Shown here: piece after piece, positions 7,668-17,341 of the stretch | Layout: each line of letters opens with the position of its first letter | How positions within the stretch are numbered: position 1 is the first letter of the stretch | DNA from: Clostridiaceae bacterium AM27-36LB | GTDB lineage: Bacteria; Bacillota; Clostridia; Lachnospirales; Lachnospiraceae | Assembly (NCBI GenBank): GCA_003480725.1 | Contig: QUJQ01000004.1 | Location: 248,001-312,000, forward strand | Direction of reading: 5' to 3' | Length of the DNA: 64,000 bases | Notes under the pieces: model-generated | What the model was told of the DNA's origin: nothing | What the model saw: only the letters and a program-made list of their open reading frames with translations | Database searches by the model: none | Program-made: the position numbers and the translations under genes

Positions 7668-9101
7668 ATGAAAAAGAAACAGATTTATGCACTGATTACG
7701 GCAACGGTGCTGATGGCAACTTCCATCACCGGTTGCTCCGGCAAGACCACCGAGGAAACTGCAGTTGAGGAAACTGCTGAAACCGAGGAAGCTCCGGAAG
7801 AGGAAGCAGTCGAGGAACCGGTCTACGAGACCAGACAGTACACTGTTGAGGTGGCAACTGCCAACGAGGATGGCACTTTCACAGCTTACGACACTGATGG
7901 AAAGCAGTACATTTTGACTCTCGCAACTGAGCTGAGTGATGATGAAAAAGCACTGGTCGTTCCGGAAGCTTGCTTGATTGTGAGTACCGAGGTGCAGGTT
8001 GGCACGAAACTGGTCGTAAATGGCGAGGAAGTTTCCACAACTGAGGAAGATGCGGAAGAAAATGCTGATACAGAAGTCGCAACTGAGGAAAACACCGAAG
8101 AATCCGCTGATTCTGCAGACGAAAACCTCGCAACTGGGGAAGATGCAGAGAAATCTGAGGGAGAAGAAGTCGCAACTGAGGAACCGATCACGATCACGGT
8201 GACTGCAGTTGAAGCACTGGATGATGAAGTACAGGCAGCAACTCTTGCCACCGTAACGTTCAAAGCCATCAACGGATTCAGTGTCGAGGACCTTGGTGAC
8301 ACCACCATGTATGCAAAACAGAGTGTAAATGTCAGAAAAGGACCGAGTTCTGACTACGAACAGCTTGGATCCCTTTCTTCCGGACAGGAAGTTACCGTGA
8401 CTGGTATTGCAGATTCCGGTTGGTATCGCATCAAATACAATGACGAAGATGGCTACTGCTCAAACAACTATCTGCAGACCGAGAAGCCGGCCCCGAAAGC
8501 TGCAGCATCTTCCAACAGCGGAAGTGCAAGCTCTGCCGGAACTCAGGTGGCACAGGCTGACACGGGAGCATCTGCACCGGCGGCAGCTTCCGGAAGAGAT
8601 TTCAAAGCTGAGTACGATGCAGCAATGAGAGCTGGTGACATTGACAGAGCAGCCCAGATTATGCAGGAAATTGACGGAATTTCTGTAGGTGGTGGTATTT
8701 CCGGAGGCGGAAGTAGTTCTGGTTCTTCCTCTTCTGGTGGAAGCAGTTCATCTTCCAGTTCCGAGAGAAGCGTATCTACCTCTGCTGATTTCGTAAATTA
8801 TCTGAATCAGAAGAGAGCAGAAGAAGGTCTAGGAGAACTTAGCTGGAGTGACAGCATGGCAAGTACAGCAACTGAGAGAGCTTCTGAAATCGTGGATAAC
8901 TTCTCACATAGCGGAATGAGAAATTGTAATGCAGAAATTATTCTGCAGAGTGGAAGTGGAAGTGCTTCTTCTTGGTATAATCAGTTCTACAACTCTTCGG
9001 GACATAGAGCGAATATGATGGACGATCTATGGGGATCTGCAGCAGCCGCTTATTGCAAGGTTGGTAATAAATACTATGTAATTGTTATGTTTGATTTATA
9101 G
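7668..9101 (+). CDS. Secreted lipoprotein with SH3b and CAP/SCP domains (element cargo)
   Basis: A 477-residue lipoprotein. A lysine-rich signal peptide ends in the lipobox SITGC (Cys about residue 23). An acidic, threonine-rich region (~25-175) with repeats such as EVATEEN, NLATGED and EVATEEP follows. A bacterial SH3 domain (VNVRKGPSSDYEQLGSL...GWYRIKYNDEDGYC) comes at ~210-265, then an Ala/Ser/Gly-rich linker. The C-terminal ~110 residues form a CAP (SCP/PR-1) domain with FSHSG, NAEIIL and SGHRANMM carrying the usual His/Glu cluster. ATG 7668 has better spacing from GGGGAGGA than 7662. Likely a surface protein that helps host or recipient cells; its target is unknown. Confidence 0.88.
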   Translation: MKKKQIYALITATVLMATSITGCSGKTTEETAVEETAETEEAPEEEAVEEPVYETRQYTVEVATANEDGTFTAYDTDGKQYILTLATELSDDEKALVVPEACLIVSTEVQVGTKLVVNGEEVSTTEEDAEENADTEVATEENTEESADSADENLATGEDAEKSEGEEVATEEPITITVTAVEALDDEVQAATLATVTFKAINGFSVEDLGDTTMYAKQSVNVRKGPSSDYEQLGSLSSGQEVTVTGIADSGWYRIKYNDEDGYCSNNYLQTEKPAPKAAASSNSGSASSAGTQVAQADTGASAPAAASGRDFKAEYDAAMRAGDIDRAAQIMQEIDGISVGGGISGGGSSSGSSSSGGSSSSSSSERSVSTSADFVNYLNQKRAEEGLGELSWSDSMASTATERASEIVDNFSHSGMRNCNAEIILQSGSGSASSWYNQFYNSSGHRANMMDDLWGSAAAAYCKVGNKYYVIVMFDL

Positions 9102-9111
9102 GTGGTAACAG

Positions 9112-9152
9112 AAAAAAGGCTCTGGAAGATTTCAATTTTCCAGAGTCTTTTT
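9112..9152 (+). terminator. Rho-independent terminator of the lipoprotein gene
   Basis: CTCTGGAA pairs with TTCCAGAG around a short A/T loop, followed by TCTTTTTG. Confidence 0.85.
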
Positions 9153-9178
9153 GTCTGTTCTGACTTTGATAATGATGG

Positions 9179-9207
9179 TTGAAGTGAACTAAATGTTTTG
9201 TTATAAT
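9179..9207 (+). promoter_or_regulatory. Promoter of the type I toxin message
   Basis: TTGAAG (9179-9184) and TATAAT (9202-9207), 17 apart. The transcript would begin near 9214 with GGGTGCTACC, which is complementary to its own 3' region at 9488-9497. Confidence 0.7.
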
Positions 9208-9215
9208 ACACACAT

Positions 9216-9497
9216 GGGTGCTACCAGAAACGGTAGGCGGTTTGTCCCTCGCTTCAGAGGGCATTGTGACCCTCTGAGTATACATATGACCTTATATCAA
9301 GGATCAAGTACAAAGGAGGGGATGCCAATGAGTATTTCTGACTTACTGAGCGTGCTGAGTTTTGGCTTGGCTTGCTTCAGTGCCGGATATGCATTCGGCA
9401 AAGATAAAAACACAAAAAAATAACCGCCCCGTGTCCAAACAAAGCAGTTATTTTTAATAATTGACTTATAGGGACAAGCCGTCTATCGGTAGCACCC
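9216..9497 (+). repeat. Long-range inverted repeat enclosing the toxin gene
   Basis: GGGTGCTACC (9216-9225) and GGTTTGTCCCT (9239-9249) pair with AGGGACAAGCC (9470-9480) and GGTAGCACCC (9488-9497). The 5' and 3' ends of the toxin message would therefore close on each other, as in several type I toxin mRNAs kept untranslated by end pairing. Confidence 0.75.
9328..9423 (+). CDS. Type I toxin-like small membrane peptide, 31 aa
   Basis: MSISDLLSVLSFGLACFSAG followed by YAFGKDKNTKK: one short hydrophobic helix and a lysine-rich tail, the hallmark of holin-like type I toxins (TxpA/BsrG class). A strong ribosome-binding site (AAGGAGGGG, 9313-9321) gives six bases of spacing to ATG 9328; ATG 9322 is too close. 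The message carries end-to-end complementarity and is overlapped at its 3' end by a predicted antisense RNA. The likely role is post-segregational stabilisation of the element. Toxicity is inferred. Confidence 0.7.
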   Translation: MSISDLLSVLSFGLACFSAGYAFGKDKNTKK

Positions 9498-9503
9498 TTT
9501 CTA
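9414..9503 (-). ncRNA. Putative antisense antitoxin RNA
   Basis: The minus-strand promoter TTGACA (9533-9538) / TAATAT (9510-9515) has a 17-base spacer. The ~90-nt RNA would cover the 3' end of the toxin message and stop at a hairpin (AATAACTGC / GCGGTTATT) followed by seven T at 9414-9420, overlapping the toxin stop codon. This is the convergent layout of TxpA/RatA. Function inferred. Confidence 0.65.
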
Positions 9504-9609
9504 ATTGTTATATTAGCACACGGTTCTCAATCTGTCAAATTTTCCATGAATCCATTTTTAGATAAATCCAAATACAACAAAAGCCTTTTTTCGGACGTTT
9601 TTTGCACAA

Positions 9610-9659
9610 ATGCATCATAGTGCATAGTTGTGCATTGTAGTGCATTATTGTGCATTCTG
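9610..9659 (+). repeat. Five tandem 10-bp iterons (TGCAT core)
   Basis: ATGCATCATA, GTGCATAGTT, GTGCATTGTA, GTGCATTATT and GTGCATTCTG follow without gaps. Each has TGCAT in the same phase, one per helical turn. The array lies 46 bases before the promoter at 9705. It could bind the XRE protein at 10117, an excisionase or a replication protein. Binding is inferred. Confidence 0.8.
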
Positions 9660-9704
9660 ACTTTGAAAAAATACGAAAAACCTTGAAATATCAAGGGAAA
9701 ATGG

Positions 9705-9733
9705 TTGTAGCATGTATCCAGATGTGGTATAGT
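9705..9733 (+). promoter_or_regulatory. Promoter upstream of the structured RNA region
   Basis: TTGTAG (9705-9710) and TATAGT (9728-9733), 17 apart. A small palindrome CCTTGAAATATCAAGG (9681-9696) lies just upstream and may be an operator. Confidence 0.55.
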
Positions 9734-9739
9734 ATATAC

Positions 9740-9925
9740 AGATCGTTAAGCGATCTCATTGGAGCAGGATTAGCCCTAGAGAGGCAATAATAGATGCATC
9801 GCTAGTAGGCAATAACGAAAATTATCAAAGGGGATATTATGTCCCTCTATATATGACGTAGGGCTACGAGAGATATCTATACACCACGAGCGTATATCTC
9901 TCGTTATTTATTGCCTTGCAGCATG
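9740..9925 (+). ncRNA. Structured RNA / long leader, unassigned
   Basis: This non-coding stretch holds several self-complementary segments: AGATCG/CGATCT (9740-9755), GGGGA/TCCCT (about 9830-9846), a long stem CGAGAGATAT/ATATCTCTCG (9867-9903) followed by TTATTTATT, and an outer pair AGGCAATAA (9782-9790) / TTATTGCCT (9908-9916). TAGCCCT (9770-9776) and AGGGCTA (9860-9866) would cross the outer pair as a pseudoknot. It follows a promoter and precedes the XRE gene, so it may be an attenuating leader or a separate RNA. No known family is recognised. From 9926 to 10101 I see no gene. Confidence 0.45.
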
Positions 9926-10116
9926 TTGGCAACAGAAGAATTATATATCATTATCTATATCTGTAGGATTATCATGGACAATCGTCCACATTAACCCATA
10001 TATCAACTCATTAACCCCACATTATACGCTGCAATAATGTTATATCCCCTAATTAGGAGTGGGGGCGCAGCATCGCTGTAATACGCTCATATAGCCGATC
10101 TGTGAAACATGACAAC

Positions 10117-10506
10117 ATGTCAAAATATACCGATAATGATTTCAGCCATTTTTTAAAAAATGGACGAAAAAGTCAAAATTGCACACAAACACTATTAGCT
10201 AATCTTTTAGGATATTCTGAGGCAACCATTAGCAAAATCGAAAACGGGAAACAGTCCATTAGTATACCAGGTTTTTTCAATTATTTGGACACTTTGAATT
10301 GCAAAGCACAGTTAACGGTTGCCACTCCTGTTATTTCTCCTCTGTCTGGGCGAATCACTGAGTATAATTATACGTCTTTTGGTTCACTGCCCTCAATAAA
10401 TAGTCTTTCCAAATTGGAAAGTTTTAATAAAAAACTTTCCGATCATGACCGAAAATTGCTCTCAGAATACCTTACAATATTATCAAGATCAATCGATACA
10501 CATTGA
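10117..10506 (+). CDS. XRE-family transcriptional regulator
   Basis: A 129-residue protein (134 if GTG 10102 is used). Residues ~5-65 form a Cro/C1 helix-turn-helix: DFSHFLKNGRKSQNCTQTLLANLLGYSEATISKIENGKQSIS. The C-terminal half has no recognised domain and ends with a short helical segment (LESFNKKLSDHDRKLLSEYL). Neither start has a clear ribosome-binding site, so the start is uncertain; MSKYTDNDF is my preference. It precedes the excisionase and integrase genes and is probably the switch regulator of excision. Confidence 0.75.
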   Translation: MSKYTDNDFSHFLKNGRKSQNCTQTLLANLLGYSEATISKIENGKQSISIPGFFNYLDTLNCKAQLTVATPVISPLSGRITEYNYTSFGSLPSINSLSKLESFNKKLSDHDRKLLSEYLTILSRSIDTH

Positions 10507-10623
10507 TCCTGGCACATACGCGTATGCACAAGGTGTGTCGCAGATACACCACTACATAACATAGCATGAGGCACACCGCCTACATTGCCAATTATCCCAT
10601 GTACGGATACACAGATTTGCACC

Positions 10624-10672
10624 TTGACAACTACATATATGCGTCTAATTATAGCAGGCACGCCAATGTGCC
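10624..10672 (+). promoter_or_regulatory. Excisionase promoter and leader hairpin
   Basis: TTGACA (10624-10629) and AATTAT (10647-10652), 17 apart, are followed at once by a hairpin GCAGGCA/TGCCTGC at about 10654-10674. The excisionase ribosome-binding site AAGGAGGA comes at 10681. The hairpin would sit at the 5' end of the message. Confidence 0.5.
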
Positions 10673-10697
10673 TGCTACCCAAGGAGGATTACTTATT

Positions 10698-10883
10698 ATG
10701 CTCGATAACTATCAGGATGTCCTGACACTAGATGAGGTCTGCCAGATCCTGCGTATTAATCGTAAGACCTTGCGATACTTAATCAATAGCGGTCAACTTC
10801 CTTACCGAAAAATCGGCAGAATATACAGGATCAGCAGAGATGCTGTAAGCCAGTATATTGATGCATCGCTTGTTAACTCGTAG
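10698..10883 (+). CDS. xis: Excisionase (helix-turn-helix, MerR-like fold)
   Basis: A 61-residue protein: LTLDEVCQILRINRKTLRYLINSGQLPYRKIGRIYRISRDAVSQYID, the winged-helix excisionase/DNA-binding family (HTH_17). ATG 10698 is chosen because AAGGAGGATT lies 9-10 bases upstream; a longer frame from 10566 lacks such a site and covers the promoter. It lies 79 bases before the integrase, the usual xis-int order. It would direct the integrase toward excision. Confidence 0.85.
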   Translation: MLDNYQDVLTLDEVCQILRINRKTLRYLINSGQLPYRKIGRIYRISRDAVSQYIDASLVNS

Positions 10884-10962
10884 TCCACGCAAGACATTCC
10901 TAGTCCAATATGTTATAATAATATTATACATATTGGTTAGACTGCCATGAAAGGAGTTATTA

Positions 10963-12192
10963 ATGACAGTCACAATAAAAGAAAAAAGAACAAAAGCCGG
11001 AAAAACATATTTGTATTTACAAATAGCTTTTAAAGATCCCTTAACGGGAAAATGGAGGCACACAGACAAAGCCACGGGATTATTAGTCAAAGGCAACCGG
11101 CGTCAGGCGGAAAAACTGCGAAAGGAGGCAGAAGAAAAATACAAATATCTTGAAGAACCTCTATATGCGACCGATCAATTATACCCGGACATGTCAGTAA
11201 CGGATTATTTTAATTATTGTTTGGAGAAAAAAAGAGGATCCATTACAGAGAATACATACGACACATACAGAGGCAGACTTAACAGTATCAACAAGTATTT
11301 TGATGAAAGGAATTATCTTTTACAGGATATTACCCCTAAAGTCCTTAATGACTTCTGGGCTTATGCGCTCCTCTACGGCAAAACAAGTCAGAAAGACGGC
11401 AGCCGCGGACCTTTATCCGCAAGGAGCGTCCAGAGTTACAAAAGCCTCCTATACCCGATGTTTAAGGATGCTGTTATCAACGGACTTATTTCCGCTAATC
11501 CTAGTATAGATACTACTGTTACCAACGTGTCAAAGGATGAGTTGAAAGAACAAATGTTATTTTTGACACAGGACGAAATTGTCGAAATGTTGGCATACCT
11601 CAAAGCTAAAAAACCATTTCTCGTCCCTTTTGCATTTTTTGGTGCTTATTATGGCATGCGACGCGGCGAAGTCTGCGGTCTTAAATGGTCTGCCATCGAC
11701 TTTCATAACAGGCGACTTACCATCCGTCATACTGTAACTGGTAGCCGAAAGTTATATAAAAAAGATCGTACAAAGACATATTCCGGATATCGCACGCTCA
11801 ATCTTTTTTCTACCGCGGAAAAATGCTTGATGAAAATGCAGGCTGATCAGACCACAGATAAGCTGTATTACAAGAGTAACTATCAAAATGCAGATAACTA
11901 TATATTTGTGCAGCCTGATGGTCAACTGTATAACCCTGACCATGTCACAAAAACATTTTCAAAAGCGATGGACAATTGGGGTCGACCAGAAATCACTTTC
12001 CATAAATTGCGTTATACTTGTGTTTCGCTTCTTATCGATAAAGGTTGGGATCTCAAAAAAATCCAGTACTGGATTGGTGATAAAGATGCGGCTACTGTAC
12101 TTAACATCTATGCTCAGTACATTAAGCATAAATCTAATATCGCCGAAAATGATCTGGAACAGATGTCTCAGGCTTCCGCATTTTTATTCTAA
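10963..12192 (+). CDS. int: Tyrosine site-specific recombinase (integrase)
   Basis: A 409-residue integrase that inserts and excises the element at tRNA-Pro. It has an N-terminal arm-binding domain (~1-65), a SAM-like core-binding domain (~75-180) and a catalytic domain (~195-400). Catalytic residues visible: Arg233 (GMRRGE), a likely Lys near 271, His347 and Arg350 (HKLR), and Tyr383 (NIYAQY). The position usually His or Trp (GHSD) is Asp373 here (IGDKD), which is uncommon. The gene follows xis and ends 124 bases before the target tRNA; arm-type repeats begin four bases after its stop. Confidence 0.93.
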   Translation: MTVTIKEKRTKAGKTYLYLQIAFKDPLTGKWRHTDKATGLLVKGNRRQAEKLRKEAEEKYKYLEEPLYATDQLYPDMSVTDYFNYCLEKKRGSITENTYDTYRGRLNSINKYFDERNYLLQDITPKVLNDFWAYALLYGKTSQKDGSRGPLSARSVQSYKSLLYPMFKDAVINGLISANPSIDTTVTNVSKDELKEQMLFLTQDEIVEMLAYLKAKKPFLVPFAFFGAYYGMRRGEVCGLKWSAIDFHNRRLTIRHTVTGSRKLYKKDRTKTYSGYRTLNLFSTAEKCLMKMQADQTTDKLYYKSNYQNADNYIFVQPDGQLYNPDHVTKTFSKAMDNWGRPEITFHKLRYTCVSLLIDKGWDLKKIQYWIGDKDAATVLNIYAQYIKHKSNIAENDLEQMSQASAFLF

Positions 12193-12195
12193 CCC

Positions 12196-12219
12196 ATTTT
12201 ACGTAACGTTTTACGTCAC
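12196..12219 (+). repeat. Arm-type repeats (right end)
   Basis: ATTTTACGTAAC (12196-12207) and GTTTTACGTCAC (12208-12219), the counterpart of the repeats at 826-849, with two changes in the second copy. Confidence 0.65.
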
Positions 12220-12260
12220 ACGCCAAAATATCTGTTTCAACATTTTATTTTTTTAAGGGC

Positions 12261-12361
12261 AAAAAAAGACCGGAACCCTTATTATCTCAAGGATTCCGGC
12301 GCCCCTGCCAAGGAGTCGATGCGACAGGATTTGAACCTGCGACCTCTGCGTCCCGAACGCA
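12261..12361 (-). repeat. Right attachment site within tRNA-Pro
   Basis: This is the 101-bp partner of 602-702, spanning the tRNA terminator and the 3' part of the tRNA gene through the anticodon loop. The unshared 5' part of the tRNA begins at 12362. Confidence 0.9.
12264..12300 (-). terminator. Terminator of tRNA-Pro
   Basis: On the minus strand GCCGGAATCCTT pairs with AAGGGTTCCGG and is followed by TCTTTTTTT. The copy carried at the left attachment site keeps the hairpin. Confidence 0.88.
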
Positions 12362-12389
12362 GCGCTCTACCAAGCTGAGCCACGCATCG
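12316..12389 (-). tRNA. tRNA-Pro (anticodon CGG)
   Basis: A complete 74-nt cloverleaf: acceptor CGATGCG/CGCATCG with A discriminator, D-arm GGCTCAGCTTGGTAGAGC, anticodon stem CTGCG/CGCAG with loop TTCGGGA, and T-arm GGTTCAAATCC. CCA is not encoded. It reads CCG codons. It is the insertion target: its 3' half is element-supplied, so the gene stays functional after integration. Confidence 0.95.
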
Positions 12390-12428
12390 ATGTGTTTTGT
12401 TTTTGTATCGTTCGCATCGAACTCGTTT

Positions 12429-12457
12429 AGTATATCGCACCTTTTCACTTTTGTCAA
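12429..12457 (-). promoter_or_regulatory. Promoter of tRNA-Pro
   Basis: Minus-strand TTGACA (12452-12457) and TATACT (12429-12434) with a 17-base spacer, 40 bases upstream of the mature tRNA 5' end. Confidence 0.8.
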
Positions 12458-12592
12458 CAATAAATTTCATTTTTTTTAAAAAATTTCGTTTTTTCAATTT
12501 TTTCCTGCACAAAAAATCCACCCCATAGAATTTACTTCCACAAGGTGGAATTTAGTCTTACAAAATAGTACTAGCTTTTACAATTGACCTTA

Positions 12593-13456
12593 TCATTTCT
12601 CTCCAATCGTCAATGCTTTAAAACCGTCCCCGTGTACTTCATTTGACTCCCAGATAATCATAAAGGATTCCGGATCCAGCCTTTTTACCAACTTCGTAAT
12701 CTCAAACATCTGTTTATTATTGCAGACGCAGAGCACCGCGTATTTTTTCTCCTGCTGGTATCCGCCCATAACAGGAATAATCGTAGAACCTCTGTGGCAA
12801 CAATCCTCGATTCCATCCGAAATCTTTTTGCCATCCTTTGTGATAATCATGGTCATTTTCCCAGCATTTCTTCCGTACATGGTCTTATTGATCACTGCTC
12901 CGGCCAGATAATTGATAATCAGTCCGTAGATAACGCCTTCTGTATCCCCGAAGATCAGCCAGGTAGCGCCAATGACGCTGACCGCGAAAAGGAAGGTAAT
13001 ATTGCCCAAAGGCAGATATGGTTTCTTCGCCTTCAATGCCATAATCAGAAAGTCCGCACCACCGGTCGAGGAATTCTGCATATAAATCAGCGCGTATCCT
13101 ACCCCGCCCAAAACGCCGGTACATATCGCAGCCAGCATCCGATTTCCCGTAAAAACAGGAAGCATGGGAGCCACGTAGTCCATCAGCAACGAGGAAATCA
13201 CCATACAGCGCACAGACCGCAGAAAGAAACCTTTTCCCAGCATCCGAAAGCAGAGAATCACCACCGGAATATTCAAAAGCACATTGGACAAACCCAGTGG
13301 AATCCGGAACAACCGATACAGAATCAATGCGATTCCGGAGAAACCGGTCATGGGAAATTCTGCGGCCACCGCAAAATTATAAATACTCACGGCGACCAGC
13401 AGACTACCCAGTACCTCCAGAAAAAAGGATTCCCAGTTCAGCTTTTTCCCAAACAT
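12593..13456 (-). CDS. YitT family membrane protein (DUF2179 C-terminus)
   Basis: A 287-residue protein. Five or six membrane helices fill residues ~10-195 (GSLLVAVSIYNFAVAAEFPMTGFSG is characteristic, as is NSSTGGADFLIMAL). A soluble DUF2179 domain at ~205-285 (MTMIITKDGKKISDGIEDCCHRGSTIIPVMGGY) resembles a nucleotide or regulatory fold. It begins four bases after the GH4 stop, so it is the last gene of the alpha-glucoside PTS operon. The molecular function of YitT proteins is unsettled; a transporter role is often proposed. Confidence 0.88.
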   Translation of the reverse strand: MFGKKLNWESFFLEVLGSLLVAVSIYNFAVAAEFPMTGFSGIALILYRLFRIPLGLSNVLLNIPVVILCFRMLGKGFFLRSVRCMVISSLLMDYVAPMLPVFTGNRMLAAICTGVLGGVGYALIYMQNSSTGGADFLIMALKAKKPYLPLGNITFLFAVSVIGATWLIFGDTEGVIYGLIINYLAGAVINKTMYGRNAGKMTMIITKDGKKISDGIEDCCHRGSTIIPVMGGYQQEKKYAVLCVCNNKQMFEITKLVKRLDPESFMIIWESNEVHGDGFKALTIGEK

Positions 13457-13460
13457 ACCC

Positions 13461-16389
<2,929 letters not shown>

Positions 16390-16408
16390 TTCTTTCCCTC
16401 CTGATAAA

Positions 16409-16473
16409 CAAAAAGACCTTCTGTCCTGAAACATACAGCCTGAATCCCTGTATTTTCAAGATAGACGGTCTTG
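16409..16473 (-). terminator. Antiterminator-controlled terminator before EIICB
   Basis: On the minus strand AAGACC pairs with GGTCTT, with nested complementary segments inside and TTTTTGTTT after it. Its 5' arm overlaps the RAT element, so the two folds exclude each other. Confidence 0.85.
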
Positions 16474-16493
16474 CCTCCTGTGAGTAACAATCC
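16467..16493 (-). promoter_or_regulatory. RAT element (LicT/SacY-type) before EIICB
   Basis: GGATTGTTACT, four bases, then GGAGGCAAGACC: close to the ribonucleic antiterminator consensus bound by BglG/LicT proteins. It starts at the last base of the antiterminator gene and overlaps the terminator stem by a few bases, so bound protein would let transcription continue into EIICB. Confidence 0.88.
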
Positions 16494-17320
16494 TACTGAC
16501 CTCTGATTCGAAGAATATGCATGGCCAGATAGGCCGATTCCTCTTCTGATATGTCATAATCAAAGGTCTCACTTATGAAATTTTTAATTTTTTCGATAGT
16601 CTCTTCCAGCTTTGGTTCCCTGGCCAACAGCCCCGGATACAGGTCTTCCATAATGCCAAACTGAACCTGTTCCTGATTAAAAATACGTCTTGCCAAAAAT
16701 TTCAGATGTGTAAGGAATCTGCTGTACTCGAAATCATCTTCCCGGCAACAAATACCAAGCTCTTCCTCCAGAATTTTCAGAATTCCGTTTGTCAACACTA
16801 GAATGTTGTTTACATCTACGGATGCCTCCCCTGTCCTGGAATTGACGATATGCAGGGCAAAATATCCCGCCTCATCCTCCGGAAGTGCCACATGCATTTC
16901 CTGTTCCACCAATTGTTTTCCGTATTTTCCTATCTGATACTCCTTATGATAGAGAAGCTTAATCTCTTGGAGCATCAGGTTCGGCATCGGCTCCTGGTTC
17001 TTCTGACGCTCTACCGCGTAAGAAATGTGGTCTGCCAGCGCAAATATAAACTGTGGACTTAAAGTACATTGCAAGGCATCTTCTGCATACTTTTGTATCT
17101 GCTCCACCAACTTAAAAACCATCGGTTCAATATGTCTGAATATCTGTTCATATTTCTGAAAAAAACGATCTCGAATCTGATATACCTTTTCGATTCGGTT
17201 TACCTCTACCGCATCTCCCGGTTTTTTCTGAAATCCAATTCCGGATCCCATTAAAATAATCTCTTTCTTATTGGCGATGGTTGCAATTGTATTATTATTA
17301 ATAATTCTTGTAATCTTCAT
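16493..17320 (-). CDS. BglG/LicT-family transcriptional antiterminator
   Basis: A 275-residue regulator. The N-terminal RNA-binding CAT domain (~1-56, MKITRIINNNTIATI) is followed by PRD1 (~65-170, with ADHISYAVER and YFALHIVNSRTGE) and PRD2 (~172-275, with FLTHLKFLARR and LAMHILRIRGQ), which carry the histidines phosphorylated by PTS components. It would bind the two RAT elements at 17876-17900 and 16467-16493 when substrate is present. It lies between EIIA and EIICB in the operon, so it also controls its own expression. Confidence 0.93.
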   Translation of the reverse strand: MKITRIINNNTIATIANKKEIILMGSGIGFQKKPGDAVEVNRIEKVYQIRDRFFQKYEQIFRHIEPMVFKLVEQIQKYAEDALQCTLSPQFIFALADHISYAVERQKNQEPMPNLMLQEIKLLYHKEYQIGKYGKQLVEQEMHVALPEDEAGYFALHIVNSRTGEASVDVNNILVLTNGILKILEEELGICCREDDFEYSRFLTHLKFLARRIFNQEQVQFGIMEDLYPGLLAREPKLEETIEKIKNFISETFDYDISEEESAYLAMHILRIRGQ

Positions 17321-17341
17321 ACTCTTCCCCTCTTACACAAC

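Noticed and set aside
9610..9659. CRISPR-like repeat array
   Set aside because: Units are 10 bp with no spacers and no cas genes are nearby; it is an iteron array.
12282..12521. A minus-strand frame of 79 codons over the tRNA-Pro gene
   Set aside because: It is the tRNA gene, its promoter and terminator read as protein; no ribosome-binding site or domain.
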